Part shown: one piece after another, positions 23,448 to 32,200 of the stretch | How the letters are laid out: every line of letters begins with the position of its first letter | How positions within the stretch are numbered: position 1 is the stretch's first letter | From: an uncultured Collinsella sp. | Lineage (GTDB): Bacteria; Actinomycetota; Coriobacteriia; Coriobacteriales; Coriobacteriaceae | Length of the DNA: 39,441 bases | NCBI GenBank assembly: GCA_900541795.1 | Contig: UQLC01000019.1 | Coordinates: forward strand, 1 to 39,441 | Direction of reading: 5' to 3' | Translations under genes and position numbers: made by a program | The notes under the pieces: generated by a model | The model's input: the letters and a program-made list of their open reading frames with translations, nothing else | Database searches by the model: none | Told to the model about the DNA's origin: nothing

Positions 23448-24209
23448 GTGCATATCTACGCTATGAGTGACATTCATGGATGTTTGGACGCCTTTAAGGC
23501 ATCGCTTTCCACCATCGACCTCGATACCGAGGACTCCAAGCTGGTCCTGCTGGGCGACTACTGCGACCGAGGTCCCGATTCGCTTGGCGTCTTTGAGCTC
23601 GTCATGGACTTGCAAAAGCGTTACGGCGATCGCGTTGTGGCGCTGCGCGGCAACCACGAGGAGATGCTCCTCGAGTACATTGATGAGGTAAACGATTCTA
23701 ATTTTACGCAGGCATGGATACTTGCCGACAGCAATCTGGCAACGGCCAAGAGCTTCTTAAACGCCGAGGCATTCAAGCACGTCAAGCACCTTTTGAGGCT
23801 CAGGGAGTTCGAGGAGGCCTACGCCTTTACGGTTGAGCGCATAAAGGCCGAACACGCGGACATAATCGCGTGGGTTCGCAATCTCCCTTACTTTTACGAG
23901 AGCCCCTTTGGCCAGGTCTTTGTGCATGCCGGCATTGACGAGGAAGCCGGGGAGGATTGGAAGCTCGGCACGCCTGACGAGTTGTTTACCATGACGCCGC
24001 CCGATTACGTGGGGCATAAGTTCTATCTGGATGTTATCGCCGGGCATATCAACACCGAGGCGGTCTCGGGCATCGCAGGCTACCGCGGTATCTGGCATGA
24101 CGGCGCCAGCCATTACTACATCGACGGGAACGTCATGAAGAACGGCGAAGTTGCCATGCTGGGCTACGACTCAGAGACAGGGAAGTACAGCGGGCCAGGG
24201 CTGGAGTAG
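23448..24209 (+). CDS. PPP-type metallophosphatase (Ser/Thr phosphatase-like)
   Basis: This 253-aa protein has the calcineurin-like motifs MSDIHGC, GDYCDRGPDS and RGNHEE, followed later by VHAGID and a His in AGHIN. GD-x-x-DRG and RGNHE are typical of bacterial PPP phosphatases (PrpA/ApaH relatives). The enzyme would bind two metal ions and cleave phosphoprotein or dinucleotide esters in the cytoplasm. The start is GTG 23448 with GGGGGT just upstream; the only near ATG (23463) would cut into the first motif. It is the last chromosomal-looking gene before the accessory region. Confidence 0.88.
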   Translation: MHIYAMSDIHGCLDAFKASLSTIDLDTEDSKLVLLGDYCDRGPDSLGVFELVMDLQKRYGDRVVALRGNHEEMLLEYIDEVNDSNFTQAWILADSNLATAKSFLNAEAFKHVKHLLRLREFEEAYAFTVERIKAEHADIIAWVRNLPYFYESPFGQVFVHAGIDEEAGEDWKLGTPDELFTMTPPDYVGHKFYLDVIAGHINTEAVSGIAGYRGIWHDGASHYYIDGNVMKNGEVAMLGYDSETGKYSGPGLE

Positions 24210-24241
24210 GTTTTGCGTGCCTGATGTGTGGCCAGCTTCGT

Positions 24242-24750
24242 TTACTTGACCTCCTGCTTGACCAGCACATCCTTTATCCAAGTCATCATGGGCTCGGAGG
24301 TGTAGTCTCTGCCACTGATTACATTTAGCGAGAGACTACTCTTTAGCTGCAGTTTCCCCTCGCTTAAATCTCCTTTATCGTAGGAAATGAGGTACGGATA
24401 AAGGCAATGATATTTGTGGTGTTCACTGTTTAGGGCATGGGCAACATCAAGGAGTGCGAGCAGAGAGATGAGTACATGCCACTGCTGGTCTAAATTGCCG
24501 CGCGCGCTGTCGGTAAAGGGCTTTAGGGGGTCGACTTGTGCGATCGTATTGCCATCATCATCAAACTGGTAGTGGTAATACCCCTGCTCATCGGGGAAGT
24601 CCTCGAGCCTTAGTTTGAGTGCGCAATAGAAGGCGGCGTTTACTGGCAGATCTTGTGGAATGTTGCCCCGTCTGTTCTTTAGCTCGGGGTAAAGCTCTTT
24701 CTCATTGTCAAGTCTCGTGTGTGTTTCTTCGAGCAGTCCGTTTATCTTTT
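24242..24750 (-). pseudogene. C-terminal part of a disrupted gene, left of the IS element
   Basis: On the minus strand an open frame of about 170 codons enters directly from the IS end and runs to TAA at 24242, finishing MMTWIKDVLVKQEVK. It has protein-like composition (LLALLDVAHALNSEHHKYH, DEQGYYHYQFDDDG) but no start of its own. I infer that it is the 3' part of a gene cut by the insertion. The 5' part may be the fragment at 28094-28254. Overall it resembles small acidic proteins of immunity or SMI1-like type, but I cannot assign a family. Confidence 0.65.
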
Positions 24751-24775
24751 GGCTCTGTTAGACCAACATTGACAT
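24751..24775 (+). repeat. Left terminal inverted repeat of the IS element
   Basis: This is the 25-bp left end, identical to the complement of 28069-28093. It defines the outer boundary of the element on the restriction endonuclease side. Confidence 0.93.
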
Positions 24776-24783
24776 TTTTGTAA

Positions 24784-24818
24784 GGGGTGTGACCAAAATC
24801 GGTCACACCCCGTTTTCA
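24784..24818. terminator. Bidirectional terminator at the end of the RM operon
   Basis: GGGGTGTGACC and GGTCACACCCC form a perfect 11-bp stem with a 6-nt loop, with T-rich sequence on both sides. It ends transcription of the endonuclease gene inside the left IS end and would shield the operon from outside read-through. Confidence 0.85.
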
Positions 24819-24829
24819 TTCCAAGGATT

Positions 24830-25798
24830 TTAGATTCCCAAGCTAGTCTTTACTAAATCCTTGAATTTGTCCCACCCTAGGCCGTTTTGTGATTCCACAG
24901 CACCCAGGTCAATCCACCGTCTCGTACTGGGCGATTCCACTTTCAGCTGGTCCAATGAGCTCAACGAGAGATCTATGACGGTCCAGCAATCGCCAACGGA
25001 TGCCTTAAGCGCTTTTTGGTGGCTTTTCTCTGCTTCTCCCGCTCGGTTATGCACGTTGGCCCTATCTCACCCTCCTTTAATTTCAATCGCGACCTTTGTA
25101 ATTACCCCAGACCCTACAGATTCTTTGATAACTACATCTGGATCGGCTGAAAAGGAGACAGTTACAGCTCGGGAGGATTTGTTGTAAAAGGTAAAAGAGC
25201 CTTCGTCCTCTTTGATTCCTACACCGCTTTCCAGCACGATGGCTTTTATTGCACCGTAGACCTTAGACGTTGCGGATATTCCAATGGTGTTACGCCATGC
25301 ACCATCAGCTTGTGCGCCAAAGGTTAATAATGGAAGATGTTTAATGTCGTCCTGAAGTACAGGTTCGTCCAGAGAGAGCACGAGTTCACAAGCCCTCTCG
25401 TTAAGAGCGAGGCATAAACTCGGAAGTCCGTCTATCAAGTCGGCAGGAATTACCAGCCTCTCTTCGAGACACTTATATCTGCTTAGACCGGTACTGCTTG
25501 CATAGAAGCGCTTCTGACTGAAGCCAAGTAGCATCCTATAGTAAGCAAGTAGTCCCGGAGATTGCCTTAATAATAGTGGAGTTGCAAAAACGTCCTCATC
25601 TCTTATCGAGGTTCCCATTAGCCGCTTCAAGCCCTTTTCGGGCGCGTATTCCGCGAGTTCCCTGCGAAGGTCTACCGGACTTATGTTTTGACAGGCCTGA
25701 ATCAAGGCTTCCCTCATGTGTCCCGATTTGAATTTGTCGAAATAGCCTGCTACGAAAACCTGTCTATTTACTGCCGGCATATTGAAGTTGAAAGTCAT
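24830..25798 (-). pseudogene. Type II restriction endonuclease, interrupted by an in-frame TGA
   Basis: The first 243 codons end at TGA (25067-25069). The same frame then continues past DRAN into a 74-codon stretch with HNRAGEAEKSHQKAL, ending at 24830. Read through, it would be about 322 aa, with no frameshift. The segment LLTFGAQADGAWRN, then DPDVVI and IEIKGG (a PD-(D/E)xK active site), then the HNRxGEAEKSH stretch resembles the XcyI/Cfr9I group. A single C-to-T change (CGA to TGA) would explain the stop. The truncated product keeps the catalytic motif but loses the last quarter. The start overlaps the methyltransferase stop (ATGA). Confidence 0.75.
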
Positions 25799-26724
25799 CT
25801 TGTCACCCGCTTCGTCTTTAGTCCCAAGTGTTGTAGGCGGGTATTGGCAATTTCAATGTAGTCTGGATTCAATTCAGTGCCAACAAATTTCCTACCGAGT
25901 TTTGAGGCAACGGCCGCCGTGGTTCCCGATCCAAGAAAGGGGTCTAGAACCACATCATCTTCGCTTGTGGCTATTTTTAGGCACCTTTCGACAAGCTCCT
26001 CCGGAAACGTAGCAAAATGTCCACGTGCATATGGATTCGGTCTAGTCTTTATCGTCCATACATCACGAAGGCGCCTTCCGTTGGGGCCTTTAACTGCCTC
26101 AACGTCGTACTTGTATTTAGGTGACTTCGAAAGCAGAAACAACTGTTCATGTTCCCTTGTTACTCGATCTCGCACACTTTCGGGCTGAGCATTCGGCTTC
26201 TGCCATATAATTTCCGACCTTAGATACCAGCCGCTTTCCTGAAGGGCAAAAGCCAGCCTCCACGGGAGGCCAATCAGTTCTTTTTCCTTCAGACCGGCAG
26301 GTGTTTTCGGTCTTTTCGACATTGCTCTTGCAGGATTTTTCTTATCCGGGGCTCGCCAACCGCGGTTGCCTGACGTATATGAATCTCCGATATTCAGCCA
26401 GAGCGTGCCATCGTCTCTCAAAACACGTTTAACTTGTAAAAAGACAGCGTTGAGCTCCTCGATATAGGAGTACATCGATTCGGTTAGTCCTATTTGCCCA
26501 TCGATACCGTAGTCTCGCAAACTCCAATAAGGAGGGGATGTTACGACGCACTGCACGGACTGATCGTCTAACAGCTCAAGGGTTTTCCTGACATCACCGG
26601 GCAAGACCATCCCAGCCACTTCAGGCGAATCGCCGTAATATTCAAGCAAATCACATGACCCGTCGAGGATCATCTCCATAGGCGCAAAGCTCCCATCTGC
26701 TTTCTCTCGGACTTGCTCCGCCAC
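25795..26724 (-). CDS. DNA methyltransferase, probable N4-cytosine, type II
   Basis: This 309-aa, apparently intact protein has the beta-class motif order: catalytic motif IV TSPPYWSLRDYG near residue 63, a central target-recognition region (NPARAMSKRPKTPAGLKEKE and beyond), and the AdoMet motif I DPFLGSGTTAAVASKLG near the C-terminus. SPPY is characteristic of m4C enzymes. With the adjacent XcyI-like endonuclease it would form a modification partner, possibly for CCCGGG by family analogy. It starts at GTG 26724 with GAGGA 6 nt upstream, 2 nt after the antitoxin-like gene stop. Confidence 0.88.
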   Translation of the reverse strand: MAEQVREKADGSFAPMEMILDGSCDLLEYYGDSPEVAGMVLPGDVRKTLELLDDQSVQCVVTSPPYWSLRDYGIDGQIGLTESMYSYIEELNAVFLQVKRVLRDDGTLWLNIGDSYTSGNRGWRAPDKKNPARAMSKRPKTPAGLKEKELIGLPWRLAFALQESGWYLRSEIIWQKPNAQPESVRDRVTREHEQLFLLSKSPKYKYDVEAVKGPNGRRLRDVWTIKTRPNPYARGHFATFPEELVERCLKIATSEDDVVLDPFLGSGTTAAVASKLGRKFVGTELNPDYIEIANTRLQHLGLKTKRVTR

Positions 26725-26726
26725 GG

Positions 26727-26912
26727 CTATTCCTCACTCCGCTTCGCTGCGACCTTCATCTCGAATGGCATCCCGCCCTCGCGGACGAGCGCCCTGAGAA
26801 ACGCATTGACGGCGGTGGACATGGACAGCCCGAGCTCGTCCAGGATGACTGTGGCCTCTTTCTTGACCTCCGGTTCGATGCGGATCGTCGTGGCCGGTAT
26901 GTTCGACGGCAT
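26727..26912 (-). CDS. RelB/DinJ-type ribbon-helix-helix protein, no toxin
   Basis: This 61-aa protein has an N-terminal beta strand (NIPATTIRIEPEVKKEA) and two helices (VILDELGLSMSTAVNAFLRALVREGG), the DinJ/RelB fold. It is the first gene of a transcript with the methyltransferase and endonuclease. GGAAAGG lies 7 nt before the ATG. No toxin gene lies beside it; its place is that of the controller (C) protein in other RM systems. I infer it may regulate RM expression; it could also be a remnant antitoxin. Confidence 0.85.
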   Translation of the reverse strand: MPSNIPATTIRIEPEVKKEATVILDELGLSMSTAVNAFLRALVREGGMPFEMKVAAKRSEE

Positions 26913-26958
26913 GGTTGTACCTTTCCTCGTATATCACGGTGCAACTATTTTATCGTCT

Positions 26959-28014
26959 CTATGCGGCGGATGCGACCCAGTAGTCCATATAGGGCGGCAG
27001 GACGTTGAACATGTCGCGGATACGGCTCCTGCATACGCCGTTCGCAAGCTGTCGCGCGACCGTGCGCCCGGCGGTGCCGGAGTCGGCCGCCATGAAGGTT
27101 CGGCACCACTTAAACCAAGCGAGGTAAGCATCGAGATGCTTCGTTGACACGCCCTTAAACGGCTCCATGAAGGCATCGAGGAGCGAATGGACGGTGTTAA
27201 TCCGGTTGATGGTCCCCTCGGAGCGGTCCTTGGAATCGTATGCCGCGTGTGCGGCGACCTCAAGCTCGGCGAGGACGTCGACATAGGCGGATGCCTTGTC
27301 CGTCGCCACGACCGAGCCGGTCATGACGCGGCCCCTCAGCACGTCCATGGCGCGTTTCCTTGACAAGACGCCCCGCCCCGAGACCTCGAAAAACGTCTCG
27401 TTCGAGTCGTTCACGCCGGTCATGACGCAGATCTGCTCGCGCGACAGGCCGCGCTTGTGCACCTGCTTGCCGCGATGCCGGGAGGCCCGCGGCATCATGA
27501 ACGAGCCCTTCGTATGGTTGCCCTTGAACGACTCGGGGAAATAGGTCTCATCGAGTTCGCAGCCACAGCCCCGCTCGACCTTGAACGAGGGCGAGTAGGC
27601 CGAAAGGCACTCAATCAATCTATGGCGCATGGTGTAGGCGGTCTTGAGGCAAACATGGCAGCGCCTCGCACATTCGCGCAGGGGCAGCATGAGAACGAAG
27701 CACTCGGCATAGGCCATCCAGGTCTCCTTCGGGAGCTTGCTCGTCCCCAAGATGCGCTCGCTGCCCATACCGAAGGTTCTGCCACAGTCTCGGCAGAGGT
27801 AGCGCTGCTCGCCATTCTTTGATTTGCCCTTCTTCACGATCGCAATGGACCCGCAGCGCGGGCAGCATTCAACTTCATAGGTGGAGCCGACCGCATCATC
27901 GAACATCGCCGCGCGTATCACGTCCCTGACGGATTCGATTGCGCGGCGGCGCTCGGTTTTGCTGAGGTTCGCCATGTTCTTTTTGAAGATGATGACCAGG
28001 TCTTCGGCGTTCAT
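26959..28014 (-). CDS. IS1595-family (ISXO2-like) transposase
   Basis: This 351-aa protein has a zinc ribbon (CPRCGSIAIVKKGK with CRDCGRTF, residues about 51-83) and a helix-turn-helix region, then an IS1595-type DDE catalytic domain. Visible acidic residues are in ELDETYF and VVATDKASAY. The later HSLLDAFMEPFKGVSTKHL and AYLAWFKWC segments are typical of the family, whose third catalytic residue is Glu, Asn or His. Length and motifs suggest it is intact. It ends 46 nt before the antitoxin-like gene. Confidence 0.92.
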   Translation of the reverse strand: MNAEDLVIIFKKNMANLSKTERRRAIESVRDVIRAAMFDDAVGSTYEVECCPRCGSIAIVKKGKSKNGEQRYLCRDCGRTFGMGSERILGTSKLPKETWMAYAECFVLMLPLRECARRCHVCLKTAYTMRHRLIECLSAYSPSFKVERGCGCELDETYFPESFKGNHTKGSFMMPRASRHRGKQVHKRGLSREQICVMTGVNDSNETFFEVSGRGVLSRKRAMDVLRGRVMTGSVVATDKASAYVDVLAELEVAAHAAYDSKDRSEGTINRINTVHSLLDAFMEPFKGVSTKHLDAYLAWFKWCRTFMAADSGTAGRTVARQLANGVCRSRIRDMFNVLPPYMDYWVASAA

Positions 28015-28068
28015 GATACTCCAATGCCGTAGTGCTTACGGCTATTATACCACCGTGGCATCACCTAT

Positions 28069-28093
28069 ATGTCAATGTTGGTCTAACAGAGCC
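28069..28093 (-). repeat. Right terminal inverted repeat of the IS element
   Basis: This is a 25-bp perfect complement of the left end, on the transposase side. The element boundary at 28093 cuts the open frame that comes from 28254. Confidence 0.93.
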
Positions 28094-28254
28094 TTAAAAA
28101 TTGTCCAATCAAATGTGGTGTATCGGTGAATAAAGCCCTCCGGTTCGGCAATAACATTATCGGTTAGTTGTCTACATACGTAAAGACCCCATCCATATCT
28201 CACAAGATACCAGGAAACGGAGCTACCTATGTTATTGACGGTCACAATCGGCAC
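28094..28254 (-). pseudogene. N-terminal gene fragment right of the IS element
   Basis: A minus-strand frame with a possible GTG start at 28254 runs MPIVTVNNIGSSVSWYLVRY and on to TTFDWTIF, where it meets the IS end and stops shortly inside it. Together with 24242-24750 it could be a gene of about 220 aa split by the element, though joining the flanks does not keep frame. The frame is open back only to 28272, at the junction with the cas1 remnant, so this piece may itself be truncated. Confidence 0.45.
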
Positions 28255-28913
28255 ACCTAAGTACCTTTGCGTTCAGGACGAAACCACTCAGAAACCAACT
28301 CTGGGCGAAAATCGTCCGCAGAAAAATTGAAAACCAAGCGCGTGCCTTGGAGTTTTGCGGCGGTAAGCCATGCGATGTCAAGAAAATCCTCAGCTATGCC
28401 AGGGATGTCCAGAGCAATGACAAGACGCATCGGGAAGGTGCGGCAGCCAGCGAGTACTTCTCCAAATTGCTCCCCTATGGGTCGCGATGGACGGGTCCCA
28501 TGACCGCGCCACTGAACTTCGGATACGCAATTCTCAGGACAGGCATCGCACAATGTGCCGTCTCGCATGGATGGCTCGTATCGCGCGGCATTCATCACCA
28601 TAGCGCCGAAAACGCCTTCAACTTGGTCGATGACCTCATCGAGCCGTTCAGAGCAGCCGTCGACCTTATGGTGGTCAAGGAGAACATCTTGACCCCACTA
28701 TCGAGGATGAACAAGGAGACGCTGACGAAGGTCACCTCGGTTCTCGTCTTGTTAGACGACAAGGAAATGCCTGTCCAGACAGCTATCGATGTCTATTGTG
28801 AATCCCTGAGAAGGGCAATCGAGCTTAAAGATTCAGATCAACTGCTGCTGCCCACGCTCATCGGTTTGGAAATGGCAACACCGGACAGCTTGAGAACGAG
28901 AGGAAGGCTATGA
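28239..28913 (+). pseudogene. cas1: 5'-truncated cas1 (type II)
   Basis: About 200 codons of a type II-C-like Cas1 are present. The homology begins at PLRNQLWAKIVRRKIENQAR and covers the catalytic C-terminal domain: a Glu in HREGAAASEYF, LNFGYAILRTGIAQ, and GIHHHSAENAFNLVDDLIEP. About 95-100 N-terminal residues (the beta-strand dimerisation domain) are missing. The frame stops at 28236 and no good start precedes the conserved part; TTG 28347 would remove more. Full Cas1 is about 300 aa. The 3' end is intact and overlaps cas2 by 4 bp. Spacer acquisition is therefore probably lost. Confidence 0.8.
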
Positions 28914-29236
28914 GAATCATGAGACTCCTGGTTATGTTCGACCTCCCTACGAAGACGAAGTCAAATAAAGACGCCTACACCAAGTTCATACGGTTCCTGG
29001 AAGATGACGGCTATATCAGGGAGCAGAACAGCATCTACTCCCGTAATCTCCTCAGTAGGGCGTCTGCCGAGGCTCATGCGGAGCAGCTGAGAAAAAACCT
29101 TCCTCCTGCGGGACATGTCGTGGCGATGCAGTTCACGGAGAAGCAATACGTCGATAGGGAAATCCTTGTCAACACCGGAACCTCGTGTCCCGGAGGAAAT
29201 GAGACACCAGGAACGCAGCTCTTTTTGACATTTTAA
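28910..29236 (+). CDS. cas2: CRISPR-associated Cas2
   Basis: This 108-aa protein has the ferredoxin-like Cas2 fold: MRIMRLLVMFDLPTKTK with the conserved Asp after strand 1, then FIRFLEDDGYIREQNSIYSR and a C-terminal VVAMQFTEKQY strand, as in type II Cas2. Cas2 dimerises between two Cas1 dimers in the adaptation complex. It overlaps cas1 (ATGA) and looks intact, but its partner is truncated. GAGGAAGG lies before the ATG. Confidence 0.9.
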   Translation: MRIMRLLVMFDLPTKTKSNKDAYTKFIRFLEDDGYIREQNSIYSRNLLSRASAEAHAEQLRKNLPPAGHVVAMQFTEKQYVDREILVNTGTSCPGGNETPGTQLFLTF

Positions 29237-29240
29237 ACGA

Positions 29241-29270
29241 AAGGGGAAGGCTCGGCAGCGCCCTCCCCTT
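29241..29270. terminator. Terminator between convergent cas2 and cas9
   Basis: AAGGGGAAGGC and GCCCTCCCCTT form an 11-bp stem with one mismatch and an 8-nt loop, flanked by A/T-containing sequence on both sides. It probably serves both genes. Confidence 0.75.
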
Positions 29271-29292
29271 CTCACGTGTTTACCACCATCGA

Positions 29293-32200
29293 TTAACAGC
29301 GAGCCGCTCGATTGGTTAGGAATTCAAGCCAGCAGAGACCCAAACAGTCCTCCTGCATGACCTTCAATTCGTCAGTCCACTTCGTTGGCGTTGGAAACTT
29401 CTCGGCTGCGAGCGGGCCGGTTTTCTGGAAGGAAACTTTCCCAGAGGATGACAGCTTTACGTTATTGTGTGCTATGTCATAACCATAATAACGCCCAACG
29501 ATGCCGTCTTGAATCAGTACAACGCCGCGCTTCAACAAAAGGCTCGGCTCGTTTCCGGTCAGCGGAATCTTCTTCCAGTAGTCGATTGAAAGATCCTTGG
29601 AGAACTTTCGAATGAACGGTTCCTCGGTCTTCCGCTTCTGCACGTCGATGTAATAGAGGGGATCCAAAAGCCAACGCGCGGCAGATTCATCATATACGGC
29701 GAGCAGACCGTATTGCTCGTCATAAGCCCTAGCAGTACCCTTGCCATCCTTCCATGCAGTGGTGCAGGGACCCAATGCGCCCTTTTTCTTCTTGATGAGG
29801 TCCTTGCCCTTTCCATCAATACCCTTGTAGGAGAAGGTATTGTCTTTGAAAAGCGCCCCCGTTGCGGTGCGGGTCGGTGAATAGGTCGGCACGATGCAGG
29901 GAATCCACACCTTGACTTGATCTCTGTACTCGGGATATGGCAGCGAGCCATTCAGCAGACGGTCGGCATCTCGGTTCGTGGCGTGTTCCTCGCTGATGAG
30001 GGCGATGCCCTTGACAATCGAGGGCGTGCAGGCGGCGATTACCGCGGCATCGACAGCATAGTGGCGGTCGTCCTCTCGGTTCTTCTTGCCGTTATCGTCG
30101 AGAATGCCGATGCGCCAGATTCCGCGCATGAAGGCTGTCGCCGCACCAGAGACGCAGAAGACGTGTTTTCGTCCGTCCTCGGGGAACGGGAGGCAGTCGG
30201 CAAGCCATTTCGCAACATCCTTGGACATGTAGCGGGCATCGTTCAGGTTTCGGCTGATGAAGGAGTCGATGTTATTCGTGAAGTTATCTTCCTTCAGCTT
30301 CGCGAGTTTCGAGGAATAGTAGTGCTTCGGCTCCTTGCCGCTAGCCCAGACTTCCATGCGGATGCAGAATTCATCCCAGTTCGGCGCGGTAGGTTCGCCC
30401 GAGGTCATCCACTCGTAGGGCGTACGGTTCGACTTGTCGCGATTCGACTTCGTCAGGACGAGAACCTTATTGGTTCTCGCGTTATCGCAGGAACGCGAGA
30501 ACGGAAGGATGTGGTCGATTTCGACATAACCCTTTTCAGTCAGCATGCGACCGAAATCAATGCCCTGACCCGTGTAGGGATCCTTGCCGCCCTGCTCGTT
30601 GTACAGTCGGACCTTCTCCAAGTCCTTGGCCTTTACATGGTCGGTGCTCTTAAGCCCGAAAAACTCAACGATATCGTCCTTGGCCTTTTCGTTTGTCCTG
30701 CGGTTGTAGATGTTCCCGCTGGTGATGAGTTTCTTCTCGTATTCAGTGCGCTTGAGGTCATTTGCTACCTCCACGCGAATCGTGTCCGGTAGGCCATAGT
30801 GCCTGATAATAGAGTTGATAATCCTGCGAAGCTGGGCGCAGGAGCGTAGGACGACTGGGTTGGTACAGATCGGGGAATAGCTCGAATAGGGTTTCAGGAG
30901 ACCGCCATCGGTTACGTTGCGCTTGGTCGCAAGGGCTTTCCGCGCATCGTATAGCCCCGTTGCGACCTCGGCATCATACAGGCGATTGATGTTCGTGTCC
31001 TCGAACGCATCGCGGAGCATCTGGAGCGCCTTCAGGCTCGTTGAGCCGTATCCCGTAAAGAGCTTCGAGCCATAGGGCAGCTCGAGGAGCGCATCCACAT
31101 CCTCTTTCGAAAGTCCGTCGGTAAGTTCGGAGATTCGCGTTGCGAAGGCCTCCGATGACGATGCGAACGTAGCCGCCGCGCAAACCGTATCGGCAAGATC
31201 GATATCATCGTGCAGCCGGTTGAGCAGGGCTGGATTGAGGTCGTGTAACGTCGAGCAGAGCGCGTTCCAAGCGGGAACCTTCACGCAGATGTCTTTCTTC
31301 TCGTCCGATTGGCGAATGCCGGCGAACGTGGCGGTGTCGGCGAGGTCGAGCTTCTTGCGCAGCTCGGACCACTTCAGCGGCTTCGGATTCTTTGAGACCA
31401 TGAATAGGTCGTAAACGATCTTGTTGCGCACCGAAGGTGAAATCTGCGTAGCGCCGCCGCCGATGTGCTCAATCTTGACGTTCGCGAGCGTCTGGTAGGC
31501 ACGGACCATCTCGGAAGAGATGGATGATTTCGGTCCGCGTTTAATCGGCTCGCCGAAATAGGTGCAGTAGCCCACCTTTGAGTAGATGAATCTGTCTCGT
31601 TTGGTCGTGTCTGTGAGCCAGCGCAGCGCGGCGAGATACTCCCCTTCAAGGGATTCGGTGGCAAGCCCGTTTCCAAGTTCCCGCTGATGGCGGAAAATCG
31701 CTTGGACCTCGTCCACAACCATGCCGATATCCACGCAATGGATGTAGTCATCTTGACGGTTGCGGATTTTCGGCTGCGTTATGAGGTATTGGGCGAACGT
31801 CTCGTAGCCGTTGGCCTCCATGATCCATGCGTTCGCCTTCAGGGCCTTTTTCACCTTGCCGGCATCCTTATCGTTGTCGGCCTTGCCGTGGTCGATATAG
31901 CCGCGGCGGGAGGCGAATCCGTAAAGGACGCGGGCGAGCTCGCGACTGGAAAGGATTTCGCTCAGGCCCTTCACTCGCAGCTGGATGTTGTCCTGTTCGC
32001 CCTTGCGTACGGAGAACCATTCGGAAGACGCGCCCTCGGGAATGACGCCATGAGCCATCAGAATCTTGCTGATATGCTTCTTCTTCGCTGCGCGGCGGGC
32101 GATATTGCGGCGCTGCGACCTCGCCTGGCGTCTTTCCGACGCCAGGCTCGTCTTATTTTTCGGATTCCACGGGCAATCGAACAGATGTGTCGCCATGAGG

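Larger units (their letters stand above)
24751..28093. mobile_element. IS1595/ISXO2-like element carrying a restriction-modification operon
   Basis: Terminal inverted repeats of 25 bp are perfect at 24751-24775 and 28069-28093, starting GGCTCTGTTAGACCAACATT at each end. Between them, all on the minus strand, lie a 351-aa IS1595-family transposase, an RHH antitoxin-like gene, a DNA methyltransferase and a restriction endonuclease gene. At 3343 bp the element is two to three times the size of a simple IS of this family, because of passenger genes. GC content is lower than in the flanking chromosome. No 8-bp target duplication is seen: the left flank is tatctttt and the right flank ttaaaaat. Interrupted gene pieces lie on both sides. 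Confidence 0.88.

Noticed and set aside
25067..25069. Selenocysteine reading of the TGA in the endonuclease gene
   Set aside because: I see no convincing stem-loop directly behind it, and restriction enzymes of this group are not selenoproteins. A nonsense mutation is simpler.
28226..28310. Possible Cas1 N-terminus in another frame (MLLTVTIGTPKYL...)
   Set aside because: It does not match the usual Cas1 first strand well, stops soon after, and would need a frameshift plus a large internal deletion. The minus-strand frame explains the same bases better.
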